From contig CAIOFO010000120.1 in assembly GCA_903857685.1 (NCBI GenBank), forward strand, positions 1-54,942: a stretch of DNA of 54,942 bases, read 5' to 3'. Both the position numbers and the translations under genes were made by a program. This document shows positions 46,677 through 54,942 of the stretch, one piece after another; the stretch's first letter is position 1, and every line of letters begins with the position of its first letter. Under the pieces are notes generated by a model that saw only the letters and a list, made by a program, of their open reading frames with translations, was not told the DNA's origin and made no database searches. Origin of the DNA: an uncultured Alphaproteobacteria bacterium (GTDB lineage Bacteria; Pseudomonadota; Alphaproteobacteria; Micropepsales; Micropepsaceae).

Positions 46677-47231
46677 ATGGAAATCATAGCGAAGAACAAC
46701 ATCGGCTATGACTTTTTCCGCAATCTTCTTATTTTCTTTTTGAATTCGTTTGTAGCCCGGATCCCTTTCCATGCCGCTCGGCTCTTCCTATACCGGCGCA
46801 TAATCCATGTTGGCACGGGCTCCAGCATTCTAATGAATACAACAATACGCGGCTATCGGATAACTATCGGCAAAGGTTGCGTTATTAATTCGGGGGCTGT
46901 ACTGGACGGTCGGGGCGCATCACTTTCCTTGGGTGACTTCGTTGACGTGTCCCCTTATGCGCGGATCTGGACACTGGACCACGATCCAAATTCCCCAGAT
47001 CATGCGGCTCGAGCCCGCCCTGTATGCATAGAAGACTATGTTTGGCTGTCCAGCGGCTCTACCGTGCTGCCTGGCGTCACTTTGGGAGAAGGATGCATCG
47101 TGGCAGCGGGAGCGGTAGTCACGCGCGACGTATCCCCCTGGACTATCGTGGCCGGCGTTCCTGCCCGCCCAATTGGAGAACGGCAGAGAAATCTTGTGCC
47201 GCGCAAACCCTATCGTCCTTGGTTCGAATAG
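46677..47231 (+). CDS. Hexapeptide-repeat acyltransferase (LbH, WcaF/NodL-like)
   Basis: A 184-aa left-handed beta-helix acyltransferase, probably O-acetylating a polymer sugar. Seen: isoleucine-patch repeats (ITIGKGCVINSGAVLDG, VLPGVTLGEGCIVAAGAVVT), the catalytic His in WTLDHDPNSPDH and the C-terminal VAGVPARPIGE typical of the family. GGAAGG precedes the ATG. Its last 22 bp overlap the end of the convergent polymerase gene. Confidence 0.9.
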   Translation: MEIIAKNNIGYDFFRNLLIFFLNSFVARIPFHAARLFLYRRIIHVGTGSSILMNTTIRGYRITIGKGCVINSGAVLDGRGASLSLGDFVDVSPYARIWTLDHDPNSPDHAARARPVCIEDYVWLSSGSTVLPGVTLGEGCIVAAGAVVTRDVSPWTIVAGVPARPIGERQRNLVPRKPYRPWFE

Positions 47232-48478
47232 CGGTCGCCGCCAGCAATAAACAAACTTCTAGAAAAAAACGGTAAAAACGCCAACATCGCCATATAGGGT
47301 AACACCTCTGTCGATTGATAAAACAGCGTTTGAACCATGGCTGACACAAACAACGCGCGAAGAAAGGTGCATTCCTTCCTTATGCCAAAATATGAAATCA
47401 GCATTACGCCATAGAAGGACAGAAAGCCCAAAGCGCCAAAATTGATCAATTGTTGAAGCGCGCCCGACTCGGCAACAAGATTTTGCGCTTGGCCGCTTAC
47501 GTTATTTGTGGTGTTCCCAACCAAGCCCGTGTACTCACCAAACCATAAGTTGGTTTCCCGCCAATAGTAATAAATTTCAGTCCAAATTTCCACCCGCTGC
47601 GCGTTTCCACTTTCCTGCAAATCCCCCAATTGGGCGATGCGTTGCACTGCAACTGAGTACTGATAAGCAACGATGATCGCTGTAGCCAAAATTCCGACAG
47701 TGATTAATGCAAAGAGAGCAAATTTCAGCTTTACGGCAGAAGATTTTCGGAAAAACTCAAAAAGAATATAAAGAGCGCCCGCGCCGACCAGAACTAGGGT
47801 GCCAGATCGACCACCGGAAATAGCCACTCCAATAAAGCAAAGAAGCGAAATCAAGTATAGCGACCGCCATCGCAATGCCTTTGCGCCTTCCAGCAGGGCT
47901 ATACCCAATACTCCGCACAACAAGGGAAAGTGAAGGTAACTGCCCGTTACCGAGGGTGGCCGCCCCGGAGAAGCTCCCGGCAAATAACTCAGATAGCTAA
48001 AAACCACCATTTGGATTACGCCAACAACGGGCAATATCACACCAGCCAGCGCCATGCTTAATATGATCGGCCGCGCAGAAAATGCTTCTGTTTCAAATCC
48101 GTAGCTTACAACGAACAGCAAGAGCAGATAAACATTAACTACTGTGGTGATAATGCCATTCGGAGAATTGGCGACGCTCATTGTCCAGAAAGAAGAAATT
48201 ACCGCTGTAATTCCGAAAAAAAATGTAAGCGCGATTCCAATGCTCAGAAGATTAGTTGGGCGAACGCGAAACAAGGTAATGGCAGCAATCTGAACTGCCA
48301 GCCAAAAACCAGCTTGCACGGCGTAAGCGAGAAGCTTCCCAATCGTTACTTCCATTACACCTCTCATGCAGAGCGCAAGAAAGGCGAAGAACACAAAGGC
48401 CGAAAAGGCGGCTTTAACAATGGCCTGACCCTTTATGGAATAGAGAAAATGGACCGGGTCAGCATGGCTCTCGCTCAT
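47210..48478 (-). CDS. O-antigen/exopolysaccharide polymerase (Wzy/O-antigen ligase family)
   Basis: A 422-aa protein with about eleven hydrophobic segments and a large polar loop between late helices (residues about 290-355), the usual Wzy/WaaL plan. Seen: the family signature around ISGGRSGTLVLVGAGAL and a periplasmic loop with RVEIWTEIYYYWRETN followed by GLVGNTTNNVSG. Wzy and ligases are hard to separate by sequence; its place beside Wzz favours polymerase. The ATG at 48478 is chosen over GTG 48505. The gene is AT-rich and opposite in strand to its neighbours. Confidence 0.8.
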   Translation of the reverse strand: MSESHADPVHFLYSIKGQAIVKAAFSAFVFFAFLALCMRGVMEVTIGKLLAYAVQAGFWLAVQIAAITLFRVRPTNLLSIGIALTFFFGITAVISSFWTMSVANSPNGIITTVVNVYLLLLFVVSYGFETEAFSARPIILSMALAGVILPVVGVIQMVVFSYLSYLPGASPGRPPSVTGSYLHFPLLCGVLGIALLEGAKALRWRSLYLISLLCFIGVAISGGRSGTLVLVGAGALYILFEFFRKSSAVKLKFALFALITVGILATAIIVAYQYSVAVQRIAQLGDLQESGNAQRVEIWTEIYYYWRETNLWFGEYTGLVGNTTNNVSGQAQNLVAESGALQQLINFGALGFLSFYGVMLISYFGIRKECTFLRALFVSAMVQTLFYQSTEVLPYMAMLAFLPFFSRSLFIAGGDRYSNQGR

Positions 48479-48944
48479 GCACCACCAGCCAATCTTGGCG
48501 CGCACTGCCCAGAACTCGACGGCAAGATGTGCTTCCCTGAAAAATTTCTAAACGAAGCTAAGAGCTTGATATAGGACAACGCCTTTTACAACTGGGCCGT
48601 CGCTGATATCATCCAAAAGCGCAAGAAGGAACCACAGAATATTTGAAAGTTACACTTGCATCCAAGACGTTTTGATTAGCGGTTTTTGGCCGTTAACGTA
48701 AGAACCATAAATGCCATTGAATTACTGCTAAACATAGCAACACACTGCTCGACGATCCAATCAAACCTCATTGGGTCATTGACGGCTTCGGTTGCAAAAA
48801 TTCCCACATGTCTCGAATCGATTCACCAACCAACGTTCTGGATGACAAAAAATATCGATCGCCAAGCAGGCGGAAAACTTTAGAACCACTGTTCAATGAG
48901 AAGTTGTCGGTGCGCGGCTTATGCCTTCAAGACAGCGGCCACTT
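48479..48944. other. AT-rich gap without a recognisable gene
   Basis: Short open frames exist (for example 65 codons at 48686-48883 plus), but none has a ribosome site, signal or family likeness. A minus frame around 48570-48650 reads as a hydrophobic stretch broken by stops, perhaps a gene remnant. The promoter of the polymerase gene must lie at its left end. Confidence 0.4.
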
Positions 48945-49946
48945 TTAGATACCGGCCGTTTTCCGCATACCATTGGCCCAGAAGCTTCTGTGCATACTGA
49001 GCTTGCGCACCAAGGAAAGTGGCAGTGATCGGTATATCCGCCCAAGACGGTAGCCGATATAGCGCAAAAAATTGCGGCCAAGCGCTTCGGGAATTCGCAA
49101 GGGGGCGTGGCGCATCAGATATCCCGCTTCCGCCACGACATAGCGAATACCCATTTTCTCCGGCCCGCCGAACTGCCTGATCTTGTCGCGCATCTGGGTG
49201 TGCTGCACGCCGATATCGAAACTGCGCCGGAAATAGGCGCCGGCGGAATAAGCATGGCTATGGAACACGCAAGACTCGGCAATATAGGCAAGCTTCCAAC
49301 CGTCCAGCAGCATGTTGGCGGATGCCCCGACATCCTCTCCCAATATCAGGCCGGAAGGAAAACCGCCGGCCTTTTTCAAGGCCTGGATGCGGTAGGCCGC
49401 GTAAGAGTTGGAAAAGAAACAGGTCCTGAAGCCGTATTTCTTGCGGTCCTCGAAGGAACGGATTTCCGAATGGCCGGGATAATTGAAAAGACGCACATAG
49501 CTTTCCAGCGCATCGGCGCCCCGGCGCGGCAACTGCCGGCCATAGGCGATGCCGATTTCGGCGTCGTCAAATGCCGCCAGCAGCAGCGCGAGACTATCCG
49601 CGCCCGCCAGAACAGCGTCCTGGGTAAGGAATACGGCAACGTCCACATTGCCGGCCATTTGCAGCGCCATTTCTACCGCCATTTGGCGCGTATCGGCATG
49701 GTTGAACTCGGAACGGGGAATAACGTGAACCGTCGCTCCCGCATTGGCGAATATCTCGACCGACCGGTCGGTCGAACTTGAGTCAATGATCAGGAAAATA
49801 TCCGGCGCCAGCGTCTGCCGCCGTAGGGCGGCAAGAAACGCATGGGTATCCTGTTCAGCATTCAAGATGGGGACAATGACGGCAAAGCGAGTCCTGCGCT
49901 TTTCCGCCGCCTCCCTGCCAATAGTGCCCGCCATGCTGTTGTCCAT
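48945..49946 (-). CDS. GT2 family glycosyltransferase, rhamnosyltransferase-like
   Basis: A 333-aa GT-A transferase. Seen: FAVIVPILNAEQDTHAFLAA, IIDSSSTDRSVEIF, the phrase EFNHADTRQMAVEMA found in rhamnosyltransferases, a DxD-like FLTQDAVLA, and LGEDVGASANMLLDGWKLAY (ED acceptor motif). The start may be 49946 or the Met four codons later. It is the last gene of the rml run on the same strand, so dTDP-rhamnose is the likely donor. GC content returns to the high level here. Confidence 0.88.
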   Translation of the reverse strand: MDNSMAGTIGREAAEKRRTRFAVIVPILNAEQDTHAFLAALRRQTLAPDIFLIIDSSSTDRSVEIFANAGATVHVIPRSEFNHADTRQMAVEMALQMAGNVDVAVFLTQDAVLAGADSLALLLAAFDDAEIGIAYGRQLPRRGADALESYVRLFNYPGHSEIRSFEDRKKYGFRTCFFSNSYAAYRIQALKKAGGFPSGLILGEDVGASANMLLDGWKLAYIAESCVFHSHAYSAGAYFRRSFDIGVQHTQMRDKIRQFGGPEKMGIRYVVAEAGYLMRHAPLRIPEALGRNFLRYIGYRLGRIYRSLPLSLVRKLSMHRSFWANGMRKTAGI

Positions 49947-49967
49947 TCGTCACTTTACGATGCGTGG

Positions 49968-50849
49968 CTATGATTTTGCGGCTTTTTGCCGCGACAGGCG
50001 TTCAAGATATTGGCCATAGCCGCTCTTGAGATATTTGCTGGCGACTTGGCGTAGCTGGGTGGCGTCGATATAGCCCATGTAGAACGCAACTTCTTCCGGG
50101 CTGCCAACTTTCTGACCCTGCCGCGCCTCGATAGTCTGAACGAAAGCGCCAGCTTGCAGCAAGGCTTCATGTGTTCCGGTATCCAGCCACGCATATCCCC
50201 GGCCCATGATTTCGACATTCAATGTCCCGCGCTCCAGGTAAATATTGTTCAGGGCGGTAATTTCCAGCTCACCGCGCTGCGAGGGCTTGATGGTCTTGGC
50301 ATACTGGGCCGCATGTTCGTCGTAAAAATACAGGCCCGTCACCGCGTAATCGGATTTGGGACTTTCCGGCTTCTCTTCGATCGAAACCGCCCGCTTCTCC
50401 TCGTCAAATTCCACGACGCCATAGTCCTGGGGATTGCCGACCTGATAGGCAAACACGGTCGCGCCATTCTTGCGCCCCACCGCGCTTTGGAGCAGGTCGG
50501 TAAAACCGTGCCCATAATAGAGATTGTCGCCCAGGATCAGCGCCGACCTGTCACCGGCCAGGAATTCTTCTCCCAGAATATAGGCCTGGGCCAATCCTTC
50601 CGGCCGCGACTGCACGATATAGGACAGCCGGATCCCCAGCTCCGCGCCGCGGCCCAGCAGTCGGCGAAATGCGTCCTGATCCTCCGGCGTGGTAATGATC
50701 AGAATATCTCGGATTCCCGCCAGCATCAGGGTAGAAAGCGGATAGTAGATCATCGGCTTGTCATAGACCGGCAGCAGCTGCTTGCAGGCGGCCAGCGTCA
50801 GGGGGAATAAGCGGCTTCCTGTGCCGCCGGCCAGAATAATCCCTTTCAA
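49968..50849 (-). CDS. rmlA: Glucose-1-phosphate thymidylyltransferase RmlA
   Basis: Makes dTDP-glucose from Glc-1-P and dTTP (293 aa). The start is TTG at 50849: a run GAGGGGGGGG lies just upstream and the TTGA overlaps the rmlD stop, while the product then begins [18 protein letters not shown] as in the family. Seen also: [48 protein letters not shown] and [16 protein letters not shown]. First enzyme of dTDP-L-rhamnose synthesis. Confidence 0.96.
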   Translation of the reverse strand: MKGIILAGGTGSRLFPLTLAACKQLLPVYDKPMIYYPLSTLMLAGIRDILIITTPEDQDAFRRLLGRGAELGIRLSYIVQSRPEGLAQAYILGEEFLAGDRSALILGDNLYYGHGFTDLLQSAVGRKNGATVFAYQVGNPQDYGVVEFDEEKRAVSIEEKPESPKSDYAVTGLYFYDEHAAQYAKTIKPSQRGELEITALNNIYLERGTLNVEIMGRGYAWLDTGTHEALLQAGAFVQTIEARQGQKVGSPEEVAFYMGYIDATQLRQVASKYLKSGYGQYLERLSRQKAAKS

Positions 50850-51757
50850 GACACCCCCCCCTCTTGTGCCAGCCGGGATATCACATCCCGCATGCCGTTT
50901 TCCCACGGCGCCCGCCGGATGTCATAAACACTTTCGATCTTGCCGCAATCCAGCAGGGAGTTCCGCGGCCGCGCCGCGGGCGTGGGATATTGGCTGGAAT
51001 TGATGGCCTGTAGCTTTGCCTTGACCGGGTAGTATTTTCGGCCTTCCGCCAGGATTGCCGTGGCGAAATCATACCAGGAAGCCCTGCCGCTGGCGGTGTA
51101 ATGAAACGTCCCGAACAAGTCAGGGGATTGCGCAGTGCGCAACCGGCGCAGAACCGCATGAATCGCATCCGCGATATCGGCTGCCGCGGTGGGCGCTCCA
51201 ACCTGGTCATTCACGACGCGCAATTCATCACGTTCGATACCGAGCCGGAGCATGGTTTTCAGGAAATTGGCGCCGTATGGGCTGTAGACCCAGGATGTCC
51301 TGATAATGACATGCTGCGGCAGGACTTGGCGAATGCGTGTCTCGCCAGCCAGCTTGGACTTGCCATAGACATTGATGGGATTGGTCGCATCGTCTTCCCG
51401 GTATGGCGAGGGTGATTGTCCATCGAAAACATAATCGGTGGAAAGGTGAATGAGGGGAACGGCGCGAACGGCGCAGGCACTGGCCAGCAGCCCCACAGAT
51501 TCCGCATTCACGGCCATGGCGGTGGCTTCGTCGCTTTCCGCCTTGTCCACGGCGGTATAAGCGGCGGCATTGACGACGGCATCGCAGCCTTTATGCCCGC
51601 GAACAATTTCGGCGGCGCTTTGCGGATCGGCAAAATCCGCGCCCTTCCTGCCAATGACCTGGATGCGGTAATCCTCTCCCGCCAGGCGCAACAACTCACG
51701 CGCCACCTGCCCGGTTTCCCCAAATTGCAACACGGTCATCGGCTTGGGATCAGGCAT
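50846..51757 (-). CDS. rmlD: dTDP-4-dehydrorhamnose reductase RmlD
   Basis: Last step of dTDP-L-rhamnose synthesis (303 aa). Seen: [18 protein letters not shown] (the NADPH site with the GxxGQ pattern), [35 protein letters not shown] (YxxxK) and [13 protein letters not shown]. The ATG at 51757 overlaps the rmlC stop by 8 bp (ATGCCTGA); an internal Met six codons later is an alternative. Confidence 0.96.
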   Translation of the reverse strand: MPDPKPMTVLQFGETGQVARELLRLAGEDYRIQVIGRKGADFADPQSAAEIVRGHKGCDAVVNAAAYTAVDKAESDEATAMAVNAESVGLLASACAVRAVPLIHLSTDYVFDGQSPSPYREDDATNPINVYGKSKLAGETRIRQVLPQHVIIRTSWVYSPYGANFLKTMLRLGIERDELRVVNDQVGAPTAAADIADAIHAVLRRLRTAQSPDLFGTFHYTASGRASWYDFATAILAEGRKYYPVKAKLQAINSSQYPTPAARPRNSLLDCGKIESVYDIRRAPWENGMRDVISRLAQEGGVS

Positions 51758-52313
51758 AGAGGAACGGCGTATCGATGTCCGCCAGGCGGGGCAATGCCAG
51801 ATCCTTGGCAGACATTTGCGCGCCGGCAAAATCAGGCCAGGCGATGCCCAGCGCGAGGTCGTCCCATAAGATGCCCGCGTCGCTGGCCGGAGCGTAATAT
51901 TCGCTCACCTTGTATTGCATCTCCGTATTGGGAGACGTGGTGCAGAAGCCATGCGCAAATCCAGCCGGTATGTAAAATTGGCTCCAATTTTCGGCACTGA
52001 GTTCCACGGCTGCGTGCTGACCATAGGTCGGCGAGCCGCGCCGGATATCCACAACCACATCCAGGATGCTGCCCCGGCTGACGCGAACCAGTTTGGCCTG
52101 CGCATGCGGCGGATGTTGAAAGTGCATCCCGCGAACCGTGCCTTTTTCCACCGACAGGGAATGATTGTCCTGCACAAAACGCTCCCGAATTCCCAGTTCC
52201 GCCAATGTCTGCGCGTTGTAGGTCTCGGAAAAAAAGCCGCGATTGTCGCCGAATTTTTTCGGCGTGATCAATTTCAGTCCCGCAAGGGGGAAATCCTTCA
52301 CCGTGCAAGTCAT
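51750..52313 (-). CDS. rmlC: dTDP-4-dehydrorhamnose 3,5-epimerase RmlC
   Basis: Cupin epimerase (187 aa). Seen: [34 protein letters not shown] (the base His is in the GMHFQ stretch), [20 protein letters not shown] and [20 protein letters not shown]. It overlaps rmlB by 4 bp and rmlD by 8 bp in a tight rmlBCDA operon. Confidence 0.97.
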   Translation of the reverse strand: MTCTVKDFPLAGLKLITPKKFGDNRGFFSETYNAQTLAELGIRERFVQDNHSLSVEKGTVRGMHFQHPPHAQAKLVRVSRGSILDVVVDIRRGSPTYGQHAAVELSAENWSQFYIPAGFAHGFCTTSPNTEMQYKVSEYYAPASDAGILWDDLALGIAWPDFAGAQMSAKDLALPRLADIDTPFLYA

Positions 52314-53392
52314 TTTGCGCCCTGTTCGCCGGACAAGACGCTCTCAAGCCCAATTCGGGCACCCGAAAAACCGCGCGCCCGGATATTGCTCCACCATTTG
52401 CGGTTGGTGAGGTACCATTCAACCGTTTGGCGCATGCCCTCCTCGCCATTCATCAACGGCACCCAGCCCAGATCGCGCTCGATCTTGGACGCATCAATGG
52501 CATAACGCTGGTCGTGCCCAGGCCGGTCTTTGACAAACTCGATGAGATTGCGGTGGCGCCGCGCCTTGCCTTCCGGCTGCGCCTTGTCGAGCAAGTCGCA
52601 CAGCAAATGCACCAGATCGACGTTGCGCATCTCGTTGCGGCCGCCGATATTGTAGTAATCACCGACCCTGCCGCGCTCGAAAACCGTCAGCAAGGCGCGG
52701 ACATGGTCTTCCACATGCAGCCAGTCGCGCACATTTGTGCCTTCGCCATAAACCGGAATCGGCTTGTCCTCACAGCCATTCAGAATAACGGTCGGAATCA
52801 GTTTTTCGGGAAACTGGTAGGGACCGTAATTGTTGGAGCAGTTGGTGATGACCACCGGCAGGCCATAGGTATGATGCCAGGCGCGCACCAGCATGTCCGA
52901 AGACGCCTTGCTGGCCGAATAGGGCGAATTGGGCTGGTAAGGCGTGGTCTCGGTAAAATACCCCTCCTTCCCCAGGCTTCCGAATACTTCGTCGGTTGAT
53001 ACATGCAAAAACCGGAATCGGGATTTCCGCGTTGACGCAAGATTCTCCCAGTGCCGCCGGGCGGCATTCAGCAACTCGAAGGTGCCCACGATATTGGTCT
53101 GGATAAAGTCAGCCGGACCATCAATCGAGCGGTCAACATGGGATTCGGCCGCCAGATGAATGACACCATCCGGATCATGGCTCGCAAAAATCCGCTGCAA
53201 GGCATCGGCATCGGCAATGTCAGCCTTGACGAAGCCGTAGCGCGCATTAGGAAGAACCGCGTCGAGGTTTTCCAGATTGGCGGCATAGGAGAGATTATCG
53301 AGATTGATGACCTCGTATTCGGTTTCGCGCAGGCAATGGCGCACCAACGCGGACCCGATAAATCCCGCCCCACCCGTAACCAGTAACCGCAT
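52310..53392 (-). CDS. rmlB: dTDP-glucose 4,6-dehydratase RmlB
   Basis: Extended SDR dehydratase (360 aa). Seen: [68 protein letters not shown] (YxxxK) and [18 protein letters not shown]. The ATG at 53392 is the family-like start; a TTG four codons upstream is possible. First gene of the rmlBCDA-GT2 operon, divergent from gmd across a 227-bp AT-rich region. Confidence 0.97.
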   Translation of the reverse strand: MRLLVTGGAGFIGSALVRHCLRETEYEVINLDNLSYAANLENLDAVLPNARYGFVKADIADADALQRIFASHDPDGVIHLAAESHVDRSIDGPADFIQTNIVGTFELLNAARRHWENLASTRKSRFRFLHVSTDEVFGSLGKEGYFTETTPYQPNSPYSASKASSDMLVRAWHHTYGLPVVITNCSNNYGPYQFPEKLIPTVILNGCEDKPIPVYGEGTNVRDWLHVEDHVRALLTVFERGRVGDYYNIGGRNEMRNVDLVHLLCDLLDKAQPEGKARRHRNLIEFVKDRPGHDQRYAIDASKIERDLGWVPLMNGEEGMRQTVEWYLTNRKWWSNIRARGFSGARIGLESVLSGEQGAK

Positions 53393-53413
53393 CGCCCTGC
53401 TCAATTGTACGGC

Positions 53414-53433
53414 GCCAAATCGCCAGATTTGGC
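53414..53433. promoter_or_regulatory. Perfect hairpin in the rmlB-gmd divergent region
   Basis: GCCAAATC (53414-53421) pairs with GATTTGGC (53426-53433) around GCCA. It lies 21 bp upstream of the rmlB ATG on the minus strand, so it may be in the rmlB leader or serve as an operator. The remainder to 53619 is AT-rich and should contain the gmd promoter. Confidence 0.45.
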
Positions 53434-53619
53434 TCTGTATATCATGTCCAGCCCGGAATTATTCCAACTATATGGGCATAAATAATGATTATAAATCAAC
53501 AGGTTGTGAGCGCGCCGGGGAAAGCCGGCCGAGCTTCCCAATGTCGGTTGCTCTTATCGGTTTCTTCTCTTAGTACCTACTTCACCTGCCAGACCAGACG
53601 GAAAGACAACCAGGGAACG

Positions 53620-54633
53620 ATGATGAAGCGCGCGCTGATAACGGGGATCACGGGACAAGACGGGGCCTATCTCGCCCAGCACCTGCTTCAGCAGGGCTAT
53701 GAAGTTTATGGCGGCATCCGGCGCACCTCGACGCGGGCGCTGTGGCGGCTGGAAGAACTCGGCGTCGCCGATCGTGTGAATCTGGTTGATTTTGAACTGC
53801 TGGAAACCACCAATCTGATCTCCGCCATTCGCGAAATTCGTCCCGCCGAAATTTACAATCTTGCAGCGCAGAGTTTTGTTGGCGTCTCTTTCAAGGTTCC
53901 CACCTTCACCGGCGATGTGGACGGCCTTTCCGTTGCCCGCCTGCTCGAGGCCATTCATGTCATTGATCCCGGTATCCGTTTTTATCAGGCTTCCACCTCC
54001 GAAATGTTCGGAAAGATTCAGCAGACCCCGCAAACCGAACTGACCCCCTTCTATCCGCGCAGCCCCTATGCCGTGGCCAAATTATATGGTCACTGGATGA
54101 CAGTGAATTATCGCGAAGCCTACGGCATGCATGCCTGTTCCGGAATCCTGTTCAATCATGAATCCCCCTTGAGAGGCTCCGAATTCGTCACGCGGAAAAT
54201 CACCATGGGCCTGGCCGCCCTCGCCAAGGGTGGCAAGACAGTTTTGGAGTTGGGCAATACCCTGGCGTCGCGCGACTGGGGCCATGCCCGCGACTATGTC
54301 GTCGGCATGTGGAAAATGCTTCAGGCGGATGTTGCCGATGACTTCGTGCTCAGCACCGGTGAAACCCATACCGTTGAAGAATTCGCCACCCTGGCTGCGG
54401 CGGCGGTGGGCTTCGAACTGATCTGGGAAGGCGAAGGGGGCAGCCGCAAGGCACGCGACCGCAAGACCGGAAAAGAAATCATCAGGACGAATCCGGAATT
54501 TTTCCGCCCCGCGGAAGTCGACTTGTTGATTGGAAATCCCGCAAAGGCGAAAGAGCGTCTGGGTTGGGTCCCCGCCACCAGTTTTGCCGCCTTATGTGAG
54601 GAAATGGCCTTGGCAGATATGTCACGCCTGTGA
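53620..54633 (+). CDS. gmd: GDP-mannose 4,6-dehydratase
   Basis: Converts GDP-mannose to GDP-4-keto-6-deoxymannose, precursor of GDP-fucose, GDP-rhamnose or GDP-perosamine (337 aa). Seen: ALITGITGQDGAYLAQHLL, GGIRRTSTRALWRLEELG, NLAAQSFVGVSFKVP, QASTSEMFGKIQ, SPYAVAKLYGHWM (YxxxK) and LFNHESPLRGSEFVTRKIT. Two adjacent ATGs (53620, 53623) follow AGGGA. The next enzyme (WcaG, Rmd or PerA) is not in the window, so the final sugar is open. Confidence 0.96.
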   Translation: MMKRALITGITGQDGAYLAQHLLQQGYEVYGGIRRTSTRALWRLEELGVADRVNLVDFELLETTNLISAIREIRPAEIYNLAAQSFVGVSFKVPTFTGDVDGLSVARLLEAIHVIDPGIRFYQASTSEMFGKIQQTPQTELTPFYPRSPYAVAKLYGHWMTVNYREAYGMHACSGILFNHESPLRGSEFVTRKITMGLAALAKGGKTVLELGNTLASRDWGHARDYVVGMWKMLQADVADDFVLSTGETHTVEEFATLAAAAVGFELIWEGEGGSRKARDRKTGKEIIRTNPEFFRPAEVDLLIGNPAKAKERLGWVPATSFAALCEEMALADMSRL

Positions 54634-54730
54634 CATTGCTGCGAAATTACATCTGTGCCTATTCTACGAAAAACTTAAATGGCCCGTCATTTGTCTTATT
54701 TCGCGGTACAAGACCCTGGGACCGATATTC

Positions 54731-54942
54731 TTGAAACATCCTGCACTCTCCCGTCGAATAACTGGACTGCCATCCGGAGACACCGGCGCGGCCCCTTTTT
54801 TTTCCATTATAGTGCCGACGGTAGATCGCACGGACGTTCTCGAACTTTTTTTGACATCATTGATTGGGCAGAAGTTTCAAAATTTCGAAGTTCTTCTCGT
54901 CGACCAGAATTCGGATGGCGTAGACGTCGTAGATCTCGCCGA
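54731..54942 (+). CDS. GT2 family glycosyltransferase, 3' end cut by the window
   Basis: The last 212 bases encode an N-terminal GT-A segment: FFSIIVPTVDRTDVLELFL, SLIGQKFQNFEVLLVDQNSD. This is the nucleotide-binding start of GT2 enzymes. The start is probably TTG at 54731 (about 30 residues before the motif), but the frame stays open further upstream and no ATG is available. Composition is AT-richer than gmd. Confidence 0.75.
   Translation, partial: MKHPALSRRITGLPSGDTGAAPFFSIIVPTVDRTDVLELFLTSLIGQKFQNFEVLLVDQNSDGVDVVDLA

Noticed and set aside
48686-48883. 65-codon plus-strand ORF in the gap
   Set aside because: No ribosome site, no family and ordinary random-like composition.

Overview
The window looks like chromosomal DNA of a high-GC alphaproteobacterium. 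The signs are an sdhE-mfd overlap beside recG, a fused cysN/cysC, a DmdC-type acyl-CoA dehydrogenase, PseB/PseC (FlmA/FlmB-like) enzymes and consistently GC-rich codon use. The genus cannot be fixed from the sequence alone. I see no insertion sequence, phage gene, CRISPR array or replication origin.

Left part (1-19.7 kb): mostly housekeeping and nutrient genes. Two tandem peptide-binding (OppA-type) lipid/peptide ABC proteins without permeases are followed by a tRNA-Arg(CCT). Next come an unusual Nramp-family transporter with altered metal-site motifs, several doubtful small ORFs and an Ala/Asn/Ser-rich exported protein with a clear terminator. An acyl-CoA dehydrogenase follows. A secreted M28 peptidase and a secreted nucleotide pyrophosphatase/phosphodiesterase lie downstream of a PHO-box-like element. 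Then come sdhE-mfd (minus strand) and a plus-strand recG operon that also holds an FAD oxidoreductase and an aldo/keto reductase.

Middle part (19.7-36.8 kb): nucleotide-sugar and export genes. These are pseB-pseC (first steps to pseudaminic acid), UDP-glucose dehydrogenase, a second nucleotide-sugar dehydrogenase (TviB/WbpA type), UDP-glucuronate 4-epimerase and galE. A long minus-strand run holds a TPR-SPOR protein, a DUF2914 membrane protein, a GT-C-like membrane protein, cysD, cysNC and galE. galU is coupled to a YjbF-type lipoprotein.

Right part (36.5-54.9 kb): an exopolysaccharide/capsule locus of the Yjb/Gfc kind. It has a small YjbE/GfcA-like secreted protein, a very large (about 1020 aa) SLBB-rich OPX export protein, YjbH, two GT-B glycosyltransferases, a Wzz-like chain-length protein without a kinase domain, a hexapeptide acyltransferase and a Wzy-like polymerase. 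These are followed by a GT2 rhamnosyltransferase-like gene and rmlBCDA, then gmd, and a GT2 gene cut by the window end. The stretch from about 42.9 to 48.9 kb is visibly more AT-rich than its surroundings, suggesting acquisition or replacement of the strain-specific core.

Taken together, the genes predict supply of UDP-Glc, UDP-Gal, UDP-GlcA, UDP-GalA, a UDP-N-acetyl-hexosaminuronic acid, dTDP-L-rhamnose and a GDP-6-deoxy sugar. These would be assembled by the glycosyltransferases, polymerised by Wzy/Wzz and exported through OPX/YjbH. Missing from the window are an initiating phosphoglycosyl transferase, a Wzx flippase, a Wzc kinase and a stand-alone YjbG/GfcC. The most interesting hypotheses are that the giant OPX protein has absorbed the YjbG/GfcC role, and that cysD-cysNC supplies PAPS for sulfating the polymer.
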